Origin: CAYHWW01 sp964360145
GTDB lineage: Bacteria; Bdellovibrionota; UBA1018; CAYHWW01
Length of the DNA stretch: 8,461 nucleotides
Reading direction: 5' to 3'
NCBI GenBank assembly: GCA_964360145.1
Contig: CAYHWW010000147.1
Coordinates: 1-8,461, forward strand
Positions 1 to 5,493 of this stretch are shown in pieces. Below the pieces are notes generated by a model. That model had not been told where the DNA came from, did not search any database, and worked only from the letters and a program-made list of their open reading frames with translations. Within the stretch, counting starts at the first letter, position 1, and every line of letters starts with the position of its first letter. A program made the translations under genes and the position numbers.

Positions 1-81
1 AATTGACGCGCTTCTTAATTACTTCCTATCCCTACTTAGTTGTCAAAGAGCTGAGAATTTTCGGGCGATTTTTAGCGATGT
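1..81 (-). other. Spacer downstream of tRNA-Ala, probable 23S rRNA leader
   Basis: No reading frame is supported here. Read on the minus strand, this stretch follows the tRNA-Ala 3' end. It contains a boxA-like antitermination motif and has the look of the AT-richer spacer between tRNA-Ala and 23S rRNA in bacterial rRNA operons. The 23S gene itself is not visible; it would start beyond position 1. The spacer assignment is an inference from the tRNA type plus boxA. Confidence 0.5.
39..52 (-). promoter_or_regulatory. boxA-like rRNA antitermination site
   Basis: The minus strand reads AGCTCTTTGACAAC, close to the bacterial boxA consensus TGCTCTTTAACAA (one internal difference, G for A). BoxA RNA binds NusB and NusE and makes transcription of rRNA operons resistant to termination. 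It lies 30 nt downstream of the tRNA-Ala 3' end, the usual place for the second boxA, in the spacer just before 23S rRNA. Confidence 0.6.
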
Positions 82-157
82 TGGTGGAGGTGAACGGGTT
101 CGAACCGATGACATCCAGCTTGCAAAGCTGGCGCTCTACCAACTGAGCTACACCCCC
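82..157 (-). tRNA. tRNA-Ala (anticodon TGC), CCA encoded
   Basis: A 76-nt cloverleaf on the minus strand. The acceptor strand GGGGGTG pairs with CACCTCC and gives the G3:U70 wobble pair that marks alanine tRNAs. The D arm contains AGCTCAGTTGGTAGAGC. The anticodon stem is CCAGC/GCTGG with loop TTTGCAA, so the anticodon TGC lies at 122-124. The T loop is TTCGAAC. The T stem ATCGG/CCGTT has a U-U mismatch at its second pair. The discriminator base is A and the terminal CCA is encoded at 82-84. This isotype usually sits in the 16S-23S spacer; here it has its own upstream promoter and a downstream boxA. Confidence 0.97.
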
Positions 158-212
158 AGCAGACACCTGCTAGTTGCAAGCTCACGCTTGCTATCGTCCG
201 AAGGTAGCGAGC

Positions 213-241
213 GTTATAGGCAGCCACGCTAGGAGCGTCAA
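213..241 (-). promoter_or_regulatory. Strong sigma-70-like promoter for tRNA-Ala
   Basis: On the minus strand TTGACG (236-241) and TATAAC (213-218) are separated by exactly 17 nt, one mismatch each from consensus. The bases after the -10 box are GC-rich (GCTCGC), as in stringently controlled stable-RNA promoters. Transcription would start near 205-206, about 48 nt before the tRNA. The leader holds a 6-bp hairpin (GCAAGC/GCTTGC, 176-191) that may help 5' processing. The rest of 158-269 shows no gene. Confidence 0.7.
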
Positions 242-269
242 CACTAATTTTTAGAAAGTCTGATTCAGT

Positions 270-1091
270 TCAGAGGGAGGGCTCAAAAAGAGACACGCGG
301 CGAATGGTCCGGGCCGACCCCGTCAGGTCGTCAAGCTCCACGACCACGCCATGAAGACCCGCTTGATGCTCCGCGGCCTCGTAGCGCTGGGGCAATTTCG
401 ACAAGAATCGCGCTAAAGAACGCTCTTTTGTCATGCCCACGACGGAATCATAAGGCCCGGTCATGCCCGCGTCCGTGATGTAAGCAGTATCCCGGCCGGA
501 ATTGCGCAAAATGCGCTCATCAGCGGTCTGCACATGGGTATGGCTACCCAATACAGCACTCACCCGACCGGCTAAAAAATGCGCCATGGCCTGTTTCTCG
601 GATGTCGCCTCCGCATGCATATCCACCACAATGTGCTGAATACCCTCGGACTGGAGCATGGAAACGATGCGGTGGGCGCACTCGAAGGGGCAATCCAACA
701 CAGGCTCCATATGCACGCGGCCTAAAAGGTTGATGACGGCGAGCTTCAGACCCCGGAGCTGAACCACCACATGGCCACGACCGGGCGCGCACTCAACGCC
801 AGGAATGTCCAAAGCGGGATAGTTGGCAGGGCGCAGGAAGCAGGGCTCGTTTTTAATGAGATCGAAGGCTTCTTTCTTGGCCCAAGAATGGTTGCCACCG
901 GTGATGACATCCACACCGGCCTCAAAGACTTCTCGCAAACACTTTTCGTCCATCCCCTTGCCGGCGGCGGCGTTCTCGCCATTGGCGATGATGAGGTCCA
1001 ACCCCTCTTTGGCACGGAGCTCGGGCACGAAACGACGCAGGACCCTGCGGCCAGGACTACCCACGATGTCACCGAGAAAGAGGAACTTCAC
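270..1091 (-). CDS. ymdB: YmdB-family metallophosphoesterase (cyclic nucleotide phosphodiesterase type)
   Basis: A cytosolic 273-residue protein of normal YmdB length. In Bacillus subtilis this family cleaves 2',3'- and 3',5'-cyclic nucleotides with a two-metal centre and affects biofilm formation; the role here is not known. The metal ligands are all visible: D8 in GDIVG, E39 and N40 in NGENAA, N67 in GGNHSW, H159 in DMHAEATSEK, and H184 and H186 in GSHTHVQT. The C-terminal signature ITDAGMTGPYDSVVGM is intact. A small deviation is NHSWAKK, where relatives usually have an Asp after the Trp. The start is GTG, with AAAGG about nine bases upstream. It begins 13 nt after the cyclo-ligase stop and is the last protein gene of the ftsY operon. 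Family assignment is firm. Confidence 0.95.
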   Translation of the reverse strand: MKFLFLGDIVGSPGRRVLRRFVPELRAKEGLDLIIANGENAAAGKGMDEKCLREVFEAGVDVITGGNHSWAKKEAFDLIKNEPCFLRPANYPALDIPGVECAPGRGHVVVQLRGLKLAVINLLGRVHMEPVLDCPFECAHRIVSMLQSEGIQHIVVDMHAEATSEKQAMAHFLAGRVSAVLGSHTHVQTADERILRNSGRDTAYITDAGMTGPYDSVVGMTKERSLARFLSKLPQRYEAAEHQAGLHGVVVELDDLTGSARTIRRVSLFEPSL

Positions 1092-1104
1092 TGCTTAGGC
1101 CTTT

Positions 1105-1680
1105 CTACTTTCGCTCCCAGGACTCAGAAGGGGTCACGATGGCATCCAGTGGCTCATCGTGATCTTCCGCCGGCAGGCGATCCACCAGCTGGAAGCTGTA
1201 CCCCACCCCAACGGTCAGGGGTGAGCTGGCCGCCAGTGAACGCAAAGCCCTGTCATAGTGGCCTTTGCCATAGCCCAGCCGATGGAAATCCCGGGAGAAA
1301 CCGAGCCCGGGCAATACCACGACCTCGGGGCGAACGGCCAACAAATCTTGTTTGGGTTCCGTGAGGCCAAAGGGACCCGCCACGAGGTCGTCAGGGCCAC
1401 GGACGGCGGCAAACTCCAGCCCCCGCGGCGTCAACCTCGGCAGCAGAGACAAGTAGCCCATGGATTCCAGGCTACGGGACGCATGAGACACGTCCACTTC
1501 AGCGCGAATGGCTAAATAGAAGGAGACAGGCACGGGAATAGGGCGGCGCTTACGAACAAAAGCAACGAGGCGACGGCAAACCTCTTCAGAGTCCTTTTGT
1601 GCCTGAATGTGGGGATGGGACCGGCGACGCTCGCTAAACCAATATCGCCACTCCTCTTTCGTCGAGGGCACGGCACTCAA
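1105..1680 (-). CDS. ygfA: 5-formyltetrahydrofolate cyclo-ligase family protein
   Basis: Members convert 5-formyltetrahydrofolate to 5,10-methenyltetrahydrofolate with ATP hydrolysis (EC 6.3.3.2), recycling folate in the cytosol. The 191 residues match the usual length. The hallmark ATP/folate segment lies at about residues 123-143, starting LPGLGFSRDFHRLGYG and ending KGHYDR. The second signature, EDHDEPLDAIVTPSE, is near the C-terminus. Residues 16-20 are basic (SERRR), as expected for the N-terminal helix. The start is taken as TTG at 1680, which overlaps the zapA stop as TTGA and implies translational coupling; a GTG three codons later is the alternative. In many proteobacteria 6S RNA lies between zapA and this gene, but here there is no space for it. 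Confidence 0.92.
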   Translation of the reverse strand: MSAVPSTKEEWRYWFSERRRSHPHIQAQKDSEEVCRRLVAFVRKRRPIPVPVSFYLAIRAEVDVSHASRSLESMGYLSLLPRLTPRGLEFAAVRGPDDLVAGPFGLTEPKQDLLAVRPEVVVLPGLGFSRDFHRLGYGKGHYDRALRSLAASSPLTVGVGYSFQLVDRLPAEDHDEPLDAIVTPSESWERK

Positions 1681-1985
1681 GCATGGCCCTGAAGGGCCGC
1701 ATCCAGCGCCGCCACAGCCTCCCGGGCGGCCCCCGCGGACTCCGTGCGGAGAGCTTCATGGCGCGCTTCCAGGTCCAGGTGGCGATCCGCCAGCTTGATG
1801 AGGGCCATGAGCACGGTGCGCTGGCTCAAGGGAGTCTTGGTTTGCAAGGATATGTCTTCGACCAGATCGCTCACCATCTTGGCCACCGCTGCGATGCGCT
1901 CCGGCGATGAATCTGTCCACAGGTGGATAACCTGGCCGTTGATTTCGAGGGCTACTTTCTTACGCGGGTCGCGGGGCTGTGCCAT
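1677..1985 (-). CDS. zapA: Cell division protein ZapA
   Basis: A 102-residue cytosolic protein. ZapA binds FtsZ filaments and bundles them at the division site. The N-terminal part (KKVALEINGQVIHLWTDSSP, about residues 9-28) has the beta-hairpin pattern of the ZapA head. The segment after it fits the family pattern of the first helix (ERIAAVAKMVSDLVEDI). The C-terminal half is a long Ala/Leu/Glu-rich helix suited to a coiled coil. The start is set at the ATG of MAQPRDPRKK, 22 nt after the ftsY stop. The frame stays open upstream into ftsY, but that extension is not ZapA-like. No strong ribosome binding site is visible, so it may be coupled to ftsY. Position between ftsY and the cyclo-ligase supports the call. 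Confidence 0.88.
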   Translation of the reverse strand: MAQPRDPRKKVALEINGQVIHLWTDSSPERIAAVAKMVSDLVEDISLQTKTPLSQRTVLMALIKLADRHLDLEARHEALRTESAGAAREAVAALDAALQGHA

Positions 1986-2007
1986 GACCACAATTGAAAC
2001 ATGGGGT

Positions 2008-3123
2008 TCAAAGGGCTGCAAGAAGGCCCTGGAGGAACTGAGTGCGATCAAAGACGAGAAGATCGTCGACGCCCTCACCCACGCCGACGAGGACGACGGG
2101 GACTTTCAGCTCTTCAACGATGGGGATGACGATGCCGCCCCTAGCGCTGCCGTCGAGTTTGGTAATCACGATGCCTGTCAGCGTCAGCGCCTTATGGAAT
2201 TCCCGGGCCTGATGCAGCGCGTTTTGGCCCGTGGTGCCGTCCACGGTGAGCCACACTTCGTGGGGTGCGGGAGCTGCCCCCGTGGTGGAGGCCTTCGCCA
2301 TGACCCGTTTCACCTTGGCAAGCTCATCCATGAGGTTGTGCTTGGTGTGCAGACGGCCCGCGGTGTCCACGATACAGACGTCGGCTCCACGATTCTGCGC
2401 AGCTTGGACGGCATCGAAGGCCACCGCCGCTGGGTCGGCGCCTTCTTTTTGGAAAACACCCTCGGCGCCGGTGCGCTCTACCCAAGCTTGGAGCTGCTCG
2501 GAGGCGGCGGCGCGGAACGTGTCCGCGGCGCCCACGATGACTTTGCGGTTCTGCGCGCGAAATCGGGAGCAGAGCTTGCCCGTCGTCGTGGTTTTGCCCA
2601 CGCCGTTGACGCCCACCATCATAATGACCCAGGGTTTTTGTGGGAGCGTGGCGCCGTCGAGGGCGGTGGGGAGTGGGAGTTCGGGGAATGCAACGTTGAG
2701 AGCTTGGGAGAGGCGGGCTTTGAGTTCCTCGCGGCTGGGGACTTTGAGGCCGAGATCTTTTCTGAGGCTCGTGACGAGGCGCTCGGTGAACTCGATGCCG
2801 AGATCTGCGGTGACCAGGGTCTCTTCGAGGTCACTGAAGAAGGCTGCGCCTTCGGAGTGGGAGAAGAGCTTGTCGATGGCGCCCTGGAGGAACTGCGCTG
2901 ACTTGCTGAGGCCGACGGTGAGATCGCGCTTGGGGGCGGGGGCTGCTGGCGCGGAACGCACGGATTGTTGCGTTGCGGAGGGAGATGCCGGGGAAGTCGG
3001 GGCGGAACGCACGCTTTGGTGCGTTCCGGGGGAAGAAGGCCGGCGGCGCAGGAAGAAAAACAGCGCGGCGGCGAGGACGGCGCCGACGATGCCGAGGACG
3101 ATGTAAAGATTCTGATCGGACAT
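2008..3123 (-). CDS. ftsY: Signal recognition particle receptor FtsY
   Basis: A membrane-bound GTPase that receives SRP-ribosome complexes and passes nascent membrane proteins to SecYEG. Of 371 residues, 6-25 form a transmembrane anchor followed by RRR. Residues 29-65 are a Ser/Ala/Pro linker that repeats QSVRSAP twice, and about 66-160 form the helical N domain. The G domain follows with G1 GVNGVGKT (171-178), DTFRAAA (201-207), DTAGR (253-257), TTGQNAL (297-303), TKLDGSARGG (321-330) and the closing VGVGEGVDDLLVFD. This is shorter than E. coli FtsY, which has a long acidic A domain; a single membrane helix takes its place. The ATG at 3123 fits the anchor; an in-frame ATG at 3198 would add 25 residues that do not look natural. 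No convincing promoter was found upstream. Confidence 0.97.
   Translation of the reverse strand: MSDQNLYIVLGIVGAVLAAALFFFLRRRPSSPGTHQSVRSAPTSPASPSATQQSVRSAPAAPAPKRDLTVGLSKSAQFLQGAIDKLFSHSEGAAFFSDLEETLVTADLGIEFTERLVTSLRKDLGLKVPSREELKARLSQALNVAFPELPLPTALDGATLPQKPWVIMMVGVNGVGKTTTTGKLCSRFRAQNRKVIVGAADTFRAAASEQLQAWVERTGAEGVFQKEGADPAAVAFDAVQAAQNRGADVCIVDTAGRLHTKHNLMDELAKVKRVMAKASTTGAAPAPHEVWLTVDGTTGQNALHQAREFHKALTLTGIVITKLDGSARGGIVIPIVEELKVPVVLVGVGEGVDDLLVFDRTQFLQGLLAAL
2952..3028. repeat. Two tandem palindromic repeats inside the ftsY linker
   Basis: The right copy is a perfect palindrome: CGGAACGCAC (3003-3012) and GTGCGTTCCG (3019-3028) around a 6-nt loop. The left copy (about 2952-2977) starts with the same CGGAACGCAC and pairs AACGCA (2955-2960) with TGCGTT (2969-2974), with one mismatch further out. 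The copies are about 51 nt apart and both encode QSVRSAP on the minus strand. It may be a small palindromic element that spread within the coding sequence, or a local duplication of a linker segment. Confidence 0.6.
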
Positions 3124-3175
3124 GGGGTGGGTATACCCCGGTCGGCGGAAATTCGGAACAAGTCGGTGGCGGTGG

Positions 3176-3204
3176 TTGATTTTCCCGAGTCGCGCCATGA
3201 CAAT
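3176..3204 (+). promoter_or_regulatory. Weak possible promoter for the transglycosylase-like gene
   Basis: TTGATT (3176-3181) and GACAAT (3199-3204) are 17 nt apart, with four of six consensus bases in each box. Transcription would begin near 3211, at or next to the most upstream possible GTG start (3213), which argues for a start further downstream. The 3124-3341 stretch holds no other recognised feature. The match is modest and could be chance. Confidence 0.25.
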
Positions 3205-3341
3205 ACTGGTCTGTGGGCGTGAAAAATACGGACGAAAATGACGGCTTTGTCGTCACGCAGATGCTGCAGCTCATCTTTCGTGCCCGAGCACGGACGCGCC
3301 GCGCTTCCCGCTCCAGATCTACCGGCTCTGTGCTCAAATCC

Positions 3342-4277
3342 ATGCCCGACGTAGCGCAAGACATTGCCGCCGTCGGCACCTACGTCAGGAGCCTATCTCG
3401 GAAAGCCAAAGCCGAGATGTCTCAGATTCCGTGGTCCAGGGTCATCGAAGCTACGGAACCCTACGACGACTCGCGGCGCGCTGAAAGACTCACCCAAAGC
3501 TGGGGCGAGGTCAGAGACTTCCTGGACGGACTGCAAAGCGCGCCGGAACCCCTGTATGACCGCATCGGCCAGAGATGGCCGTACCCCTGGAGAATCTGCC
3601 CCAATGGACGGGTCTGGAAAGGCTCCTCTGCCAAAGCACAGTGCCAATGGGCGCCCTCCGGCAAAGACTGGCTCTACACCGTAGAAATCCAAGCCATCGC
3701 GGAGCGGTATTTTGATGGCCCTATCCGGCCAATGCCCACACCTAAAGCTCTGGGCTTCGAAAACGGCAATAAGTTTGATAAACTCATCGGCGGCTGGACC
3801 AGCTATTGGAACATAGTTTTCTTGGGATTCGAAGGTAGCACCAATTCCCCGCTGCTACCCATACCAGGGCCCCTTGATCCGAATCTTGTCAAAGCCCTGA
3901 TCGCCACCGAATCAGGTTTCAACACCGACCCACGACACTTCAGCCTCCGTAACGAGGGGACCGTTCGTGGCTTGATACAACTAACTGAGAAGACAGTTCG
4001 CATCCTCAAGGACGGGCGCGGTGAGTTACGCAACCACTATGTATCGCTGACTCTGGATGACAGGCTTGACCCCAATCTCTCCATCTGCGCGGGCATCCGG
4101 TGGCTATTCCAGAAGCAAAAGATCGCCTCCGTAGTGCGCCTTAAAAGACCGGCCACTTGGATTGAAGCCGTGGCTGAATACAAATCCTATCTCCAACGTA
4201 TGCTTGACGGCAGAGATCCTAATCCCGATGGCATGCGAGACCTGAGAAAATACTATGCAGACTTACAAAGTCGCTAA
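3342..4277 (+). CDS. Lytic transglycosylase-like (SLT fold) protein, no signal peptide
   Basis: The C-terminal half resembles the soluble lytic transglycosylase domain, which cleaves the MurNAc-GlcNAc bond of peptidoglycan. Counting from the ATG at 3342, LDPNLVKALIATESGF carries the catalytic Glu at residue 190. GLIQLT (about 210-215) matches the GLMQ motif, ICAGIRWL matches the AGIRYL helix, and AVAEYKSYL matches the usual alAaYNaG segment. The first 130 or so residues are not recognised. There is no signal peptide or membrane helix, odd for an enzyme whose substrate is periplasmic, so export would need a phage-type or contact-dependent route. The frame is open from GTG at 3213, but that extension is Arg/Ser-rich and reads unnaturally; GTG 3330 is another option. 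It overlaps the next gene by 23 nt. The domain is likely; the biological role is open. Confidence 0.75.
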   Translation: MPDVAQDIAAVGTYVRSLSRKAKAEMSQIPWSRVIEATEPYDDSRRAERLTQSWGEVRDFLDGLQSAPEPLYDRIGQRWPYPWRICPNGRVWKGSSAKAQCQWAPSGKDWLYTVEIQAIAERYFDGPIRPMPTPKALGFENGNKFDKLIGGWTSYWNIVFLGFEGSTNSPLLPIPGPLDPNLVKALIATESGFNTDPRHFSLRNEGTVRGLIQLTEKTVRILKDGRGELRNHYVSLTLDDRLDPNLSICAGIRWLFQKQKIASVVRLKRPATWIEAVAEYKSYLQRMLDGRDPNPDGMRDLRKYYADLQSR

Positions 4278-4716
4278 CTCGATCCGCATCCTTATGGGCA
4301 TTGTCGCCTATCCCGCGTTCCTGACTCCGGAACTGCGCAATGTTGAAAGTCCATATGGATGGCGGTGCTTTGAAAAAAAATACGTTCACTACAAGTGCGA
4401 AGAATACAAATCCGACGACCCCAAACTGCCCAACGCCGACATCTCGATTACCGTCAATTCAGAGGACGGCGACTACGACTACCATGGCAGGCGCGCTTGG
4501 CCGATGCCTTGGTGCCTAGATCTCATTTGGGAGTTCCAAAAAGTAGCGAGGGAACAAAAAATCGTCTGTCTTCTCGGCGACTCTACAGACCGCTTCGACA
4601 GACCCTCCCTCCCCTTTCAATATAGGTCGTGGACTTGGGACCAACTTCGCACAGCCAAAGGATGCGTCTCTTGGTTCGGGCAACATTGCGAGGATACTCA
4701 CAGAGCTGAGAATTAG
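4255..4716 (+). CDS. Small protein of unknown function, coupled to the transglycosylase-like gene
   Basis: A 153-residue protein that I do not recognise. The ATG lies inside the upstream coding sequence, and the genes overlap by 23 nt in different frames, which suggests tight translational coupling. The N-terminus has a moderately hydrophobic stretch (ILMGIVAYPAFL, about residues 12-23) that could be a weak signal or membrane segment. The middle is acidic (NSEDGDYDYHG). The rest is rich in Trp and Cys (WPMPWCLDLIW, VCLLGD, CVSWFGQHC). By position and size it could be an immunity or accessory protein for its neighbour, but this is inferred from gene order alone. A perfect hairpin follows directly after the stop. 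Confidence 0.65.
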   Translation: MQTYKVANSIRILMGIVAYPAFLTPELRNVESPYGWRCFEKKYVHYKCEEYKSDDPKLPNADISITVNSEDGDYDYHGRRAWPMPWCLDLIWEFQKVAREQKIVCLLGDSTDRFDRPSLPFQYRSWTWDQLRTAKGCVSWFGQHCEDTHRAEN

Positions 4717-4741
4717 CGAATTTCCGCCAGAGCGAAATTCG
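4717..4741. terminator. Hairpin between convergent genes, possible bidirectional terminator
   Basis: CGAATTTC (4717-4724) and GAAATTCG (4734-4741) form a perfect 8-bp stem with a 9-nt loop. It begins at the base after one stop codon and ends 10 nt before the stop of the opposing gene. There is no U-tract on either strand, so intrinsic termination is uncertain. Confidence 0.45.
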
Positions 4742-4751
4742 TAGCTGGACG

Positions 4752-5393
4752 TCAGTCGTGGGCGCTGCCGCCGTGGCCTTCGGATGAGCCGGAGCTTTCG
4801 GCTGGGGTGGCGCCATGATCGACTCTACGGCGAGCGCCTCGGGCTGCGGACTTCCTGCGGCCAGACTTCGGAGCTTCGTCCTCTGCGCGCTCATGGATCG
4901 GGGCTCCATGGCGGAAGCTACCGTTGCTACCACACTCGATGCTGATCTGGCGGCACGCGGCACGGAACGCGTCATAACCAGCCACCTCTCGCTCCCCGGC
5001 TGCTGCAGCCCCGGTACCCAGTGCCCAGGCGGTACCAAAACTCACACCCCCAGCCTCAGCGGGCACCACCTGCTGGAGACGGCAATTCACGTATTGTACC
5101 TGGGAGGGCGCATCTGCCGTGCCACCAGGAACTCGAATACGAAGTGGGGAAAAGAGGGCCTCTACTGTGAGGCGGCCTTCAACGCCCGTCGATGAAGTCA
5201 CAGCAAGCGTTCCAATGAAAGGCGCACCCAGGCAGTTCCGAAACCGGGGGCTGTCTGCGAGGTCCATGCCCGCACTGGTGATCACCAAGGCAGCGCCGCC
5301 GCAACTGACGCGGCAGCTGGGGTCCGTCACGTCCGCTTGGGCTGTCGATGGAACCGAAGACGATAAAAGCATCAAGACAGTTAGAATCCGCAT
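4752..5393 (-). CDS. Secreted cysteine-containing protein, unknown family (paralog of the 7885-8403 gene)
   Basis: The 213-residue protein has a clear signal peptide, MRILTVLMLLSSSVPSTAQA, with likely cleavage after residue 20. The mature part starts with Cys27-x3-Cys31 (SCRVSCGG) and has further Cys residues at a middle FRNC, in YVNC and near the end of the folded part. About 55 C-terminal residues are Arg, Ser, Gly and Glu rich and end in GHGGSAHD. The start is set by GGAGGG six bases before the ATG; an upstream in-frame start would add eight residues before the signal peptide. The order CxVSxCG, Cys, RVP, Cys-x5-P recurs in the other secreted gene, and the tail motif recurs there at DNA level, so the two are probably diverged paralogs. 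No function can be assigned. Confidence 0.75.
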   Translation of the reverse strand: MRILTVLMLLSSSVPSTAQADVTDPSCRVSCGGAALVITSAGMDLADSPRFRNCLGAPFIGTLAVTSSTGVEGRLTVEALFSPLRIRVPGGTADAPSQVQYVNCRLQQVVPAEAGGVSFGTAWALGTGAAAAGEREVAGYDAFRAACRQISIECGSNGSFRHGAPIHERAEDEAPKSGRRKSAARGARRRVDHGATPAESSGSSEGHGGSAHD

Positions 5394-5399
5394 GCCATT

Positions 5400-5405
5400 C
5401 CCTCC
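5400..5405 (-). promoter_or_regulatory. Ribosome binding site that fixes the secreted protein start
   Basis: The minus strand reads GGAGGG six bases before the ATG at 5391-5393. This is the best Shine-Dalgarno match in the window and picks the start that places the signal peptide at the very N-terminus. Confidence 0.75.
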
Positions 5406-5424
5406 ATGGAAAATCACAGCCTCA

Positions 5425-5450
5425 ATGCTACCCCCCCCTCGGAATTACAA
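5425..5450 (-). promoter_or_regulatory. Possible promoter with a G8 tract in its spacer
   Basis: On the minus strand TTGTAA (5445-5450) precedes TAGCAT (5425-5430) by 14 nt, and eight of those bases are an unbroken G run (5431-5438). The spacer is three short of the optimum. Homopolymer slippage here would change promoter spacing, the layout used by known phase-variable promoters such as Neisseria porA. Both boxes are imperfect, so this remains speculative. Confidence 0.25.
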
Positions 5451-5476
5451 CTGATTCAGTTTAAATCTGACCACGC

Positions 5477-5493
5477 CGGGCATTCTCTGCCCG
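5477..5493 (-). terminator. Hairpin directly after the Fic gene stop
   Basis: CGGGCA (5477-5482) pairs with TGCCCG (5488-5493) around a 5-nt loop. On the minus strand it starts at the base following the Fic stop codon. No U-tract follows, so it may protect the 3' end of the mRNA rather than terminate transcription. Confidence 0.4.

Noticed and set aside
47..59. 13-mer AGAGCTGAGAATT shared with 4702-4714
   Set aside because: About one such match is expected by chance in a window this long, and the flanks are unrelated.
256..273. Short inverted repeat TCTGA/TCAGA across the ymdB stop as a terminator
   Set aside because: The stem is only five base pairs, with no G/C-rich part and no U-tract.
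1744..2901. Long plus-strand open frame of 385 codons
   Set aside because: It lies antisense to zapA and ftsY, whose motifs are unambiguous, and its translation shows no domain.
3124..3341. Minus-strand promoter for ftsY, e.g. TATACC near 3130
   Set aside because: The best pairing would start transcription at the ATG itself, and the -35 match is poor, so I did not annotate one.
2619..3359. Minus-strand frame upstream of and overlapping ftsY, with a natural-looking piece (KDELQHLRDDKAVIFVRIF)
   Set aside because: The frame runs into ftsY as Ser/Pro/Arg-rich shadow sequence, has no supported start, and the piece is too short to assign.
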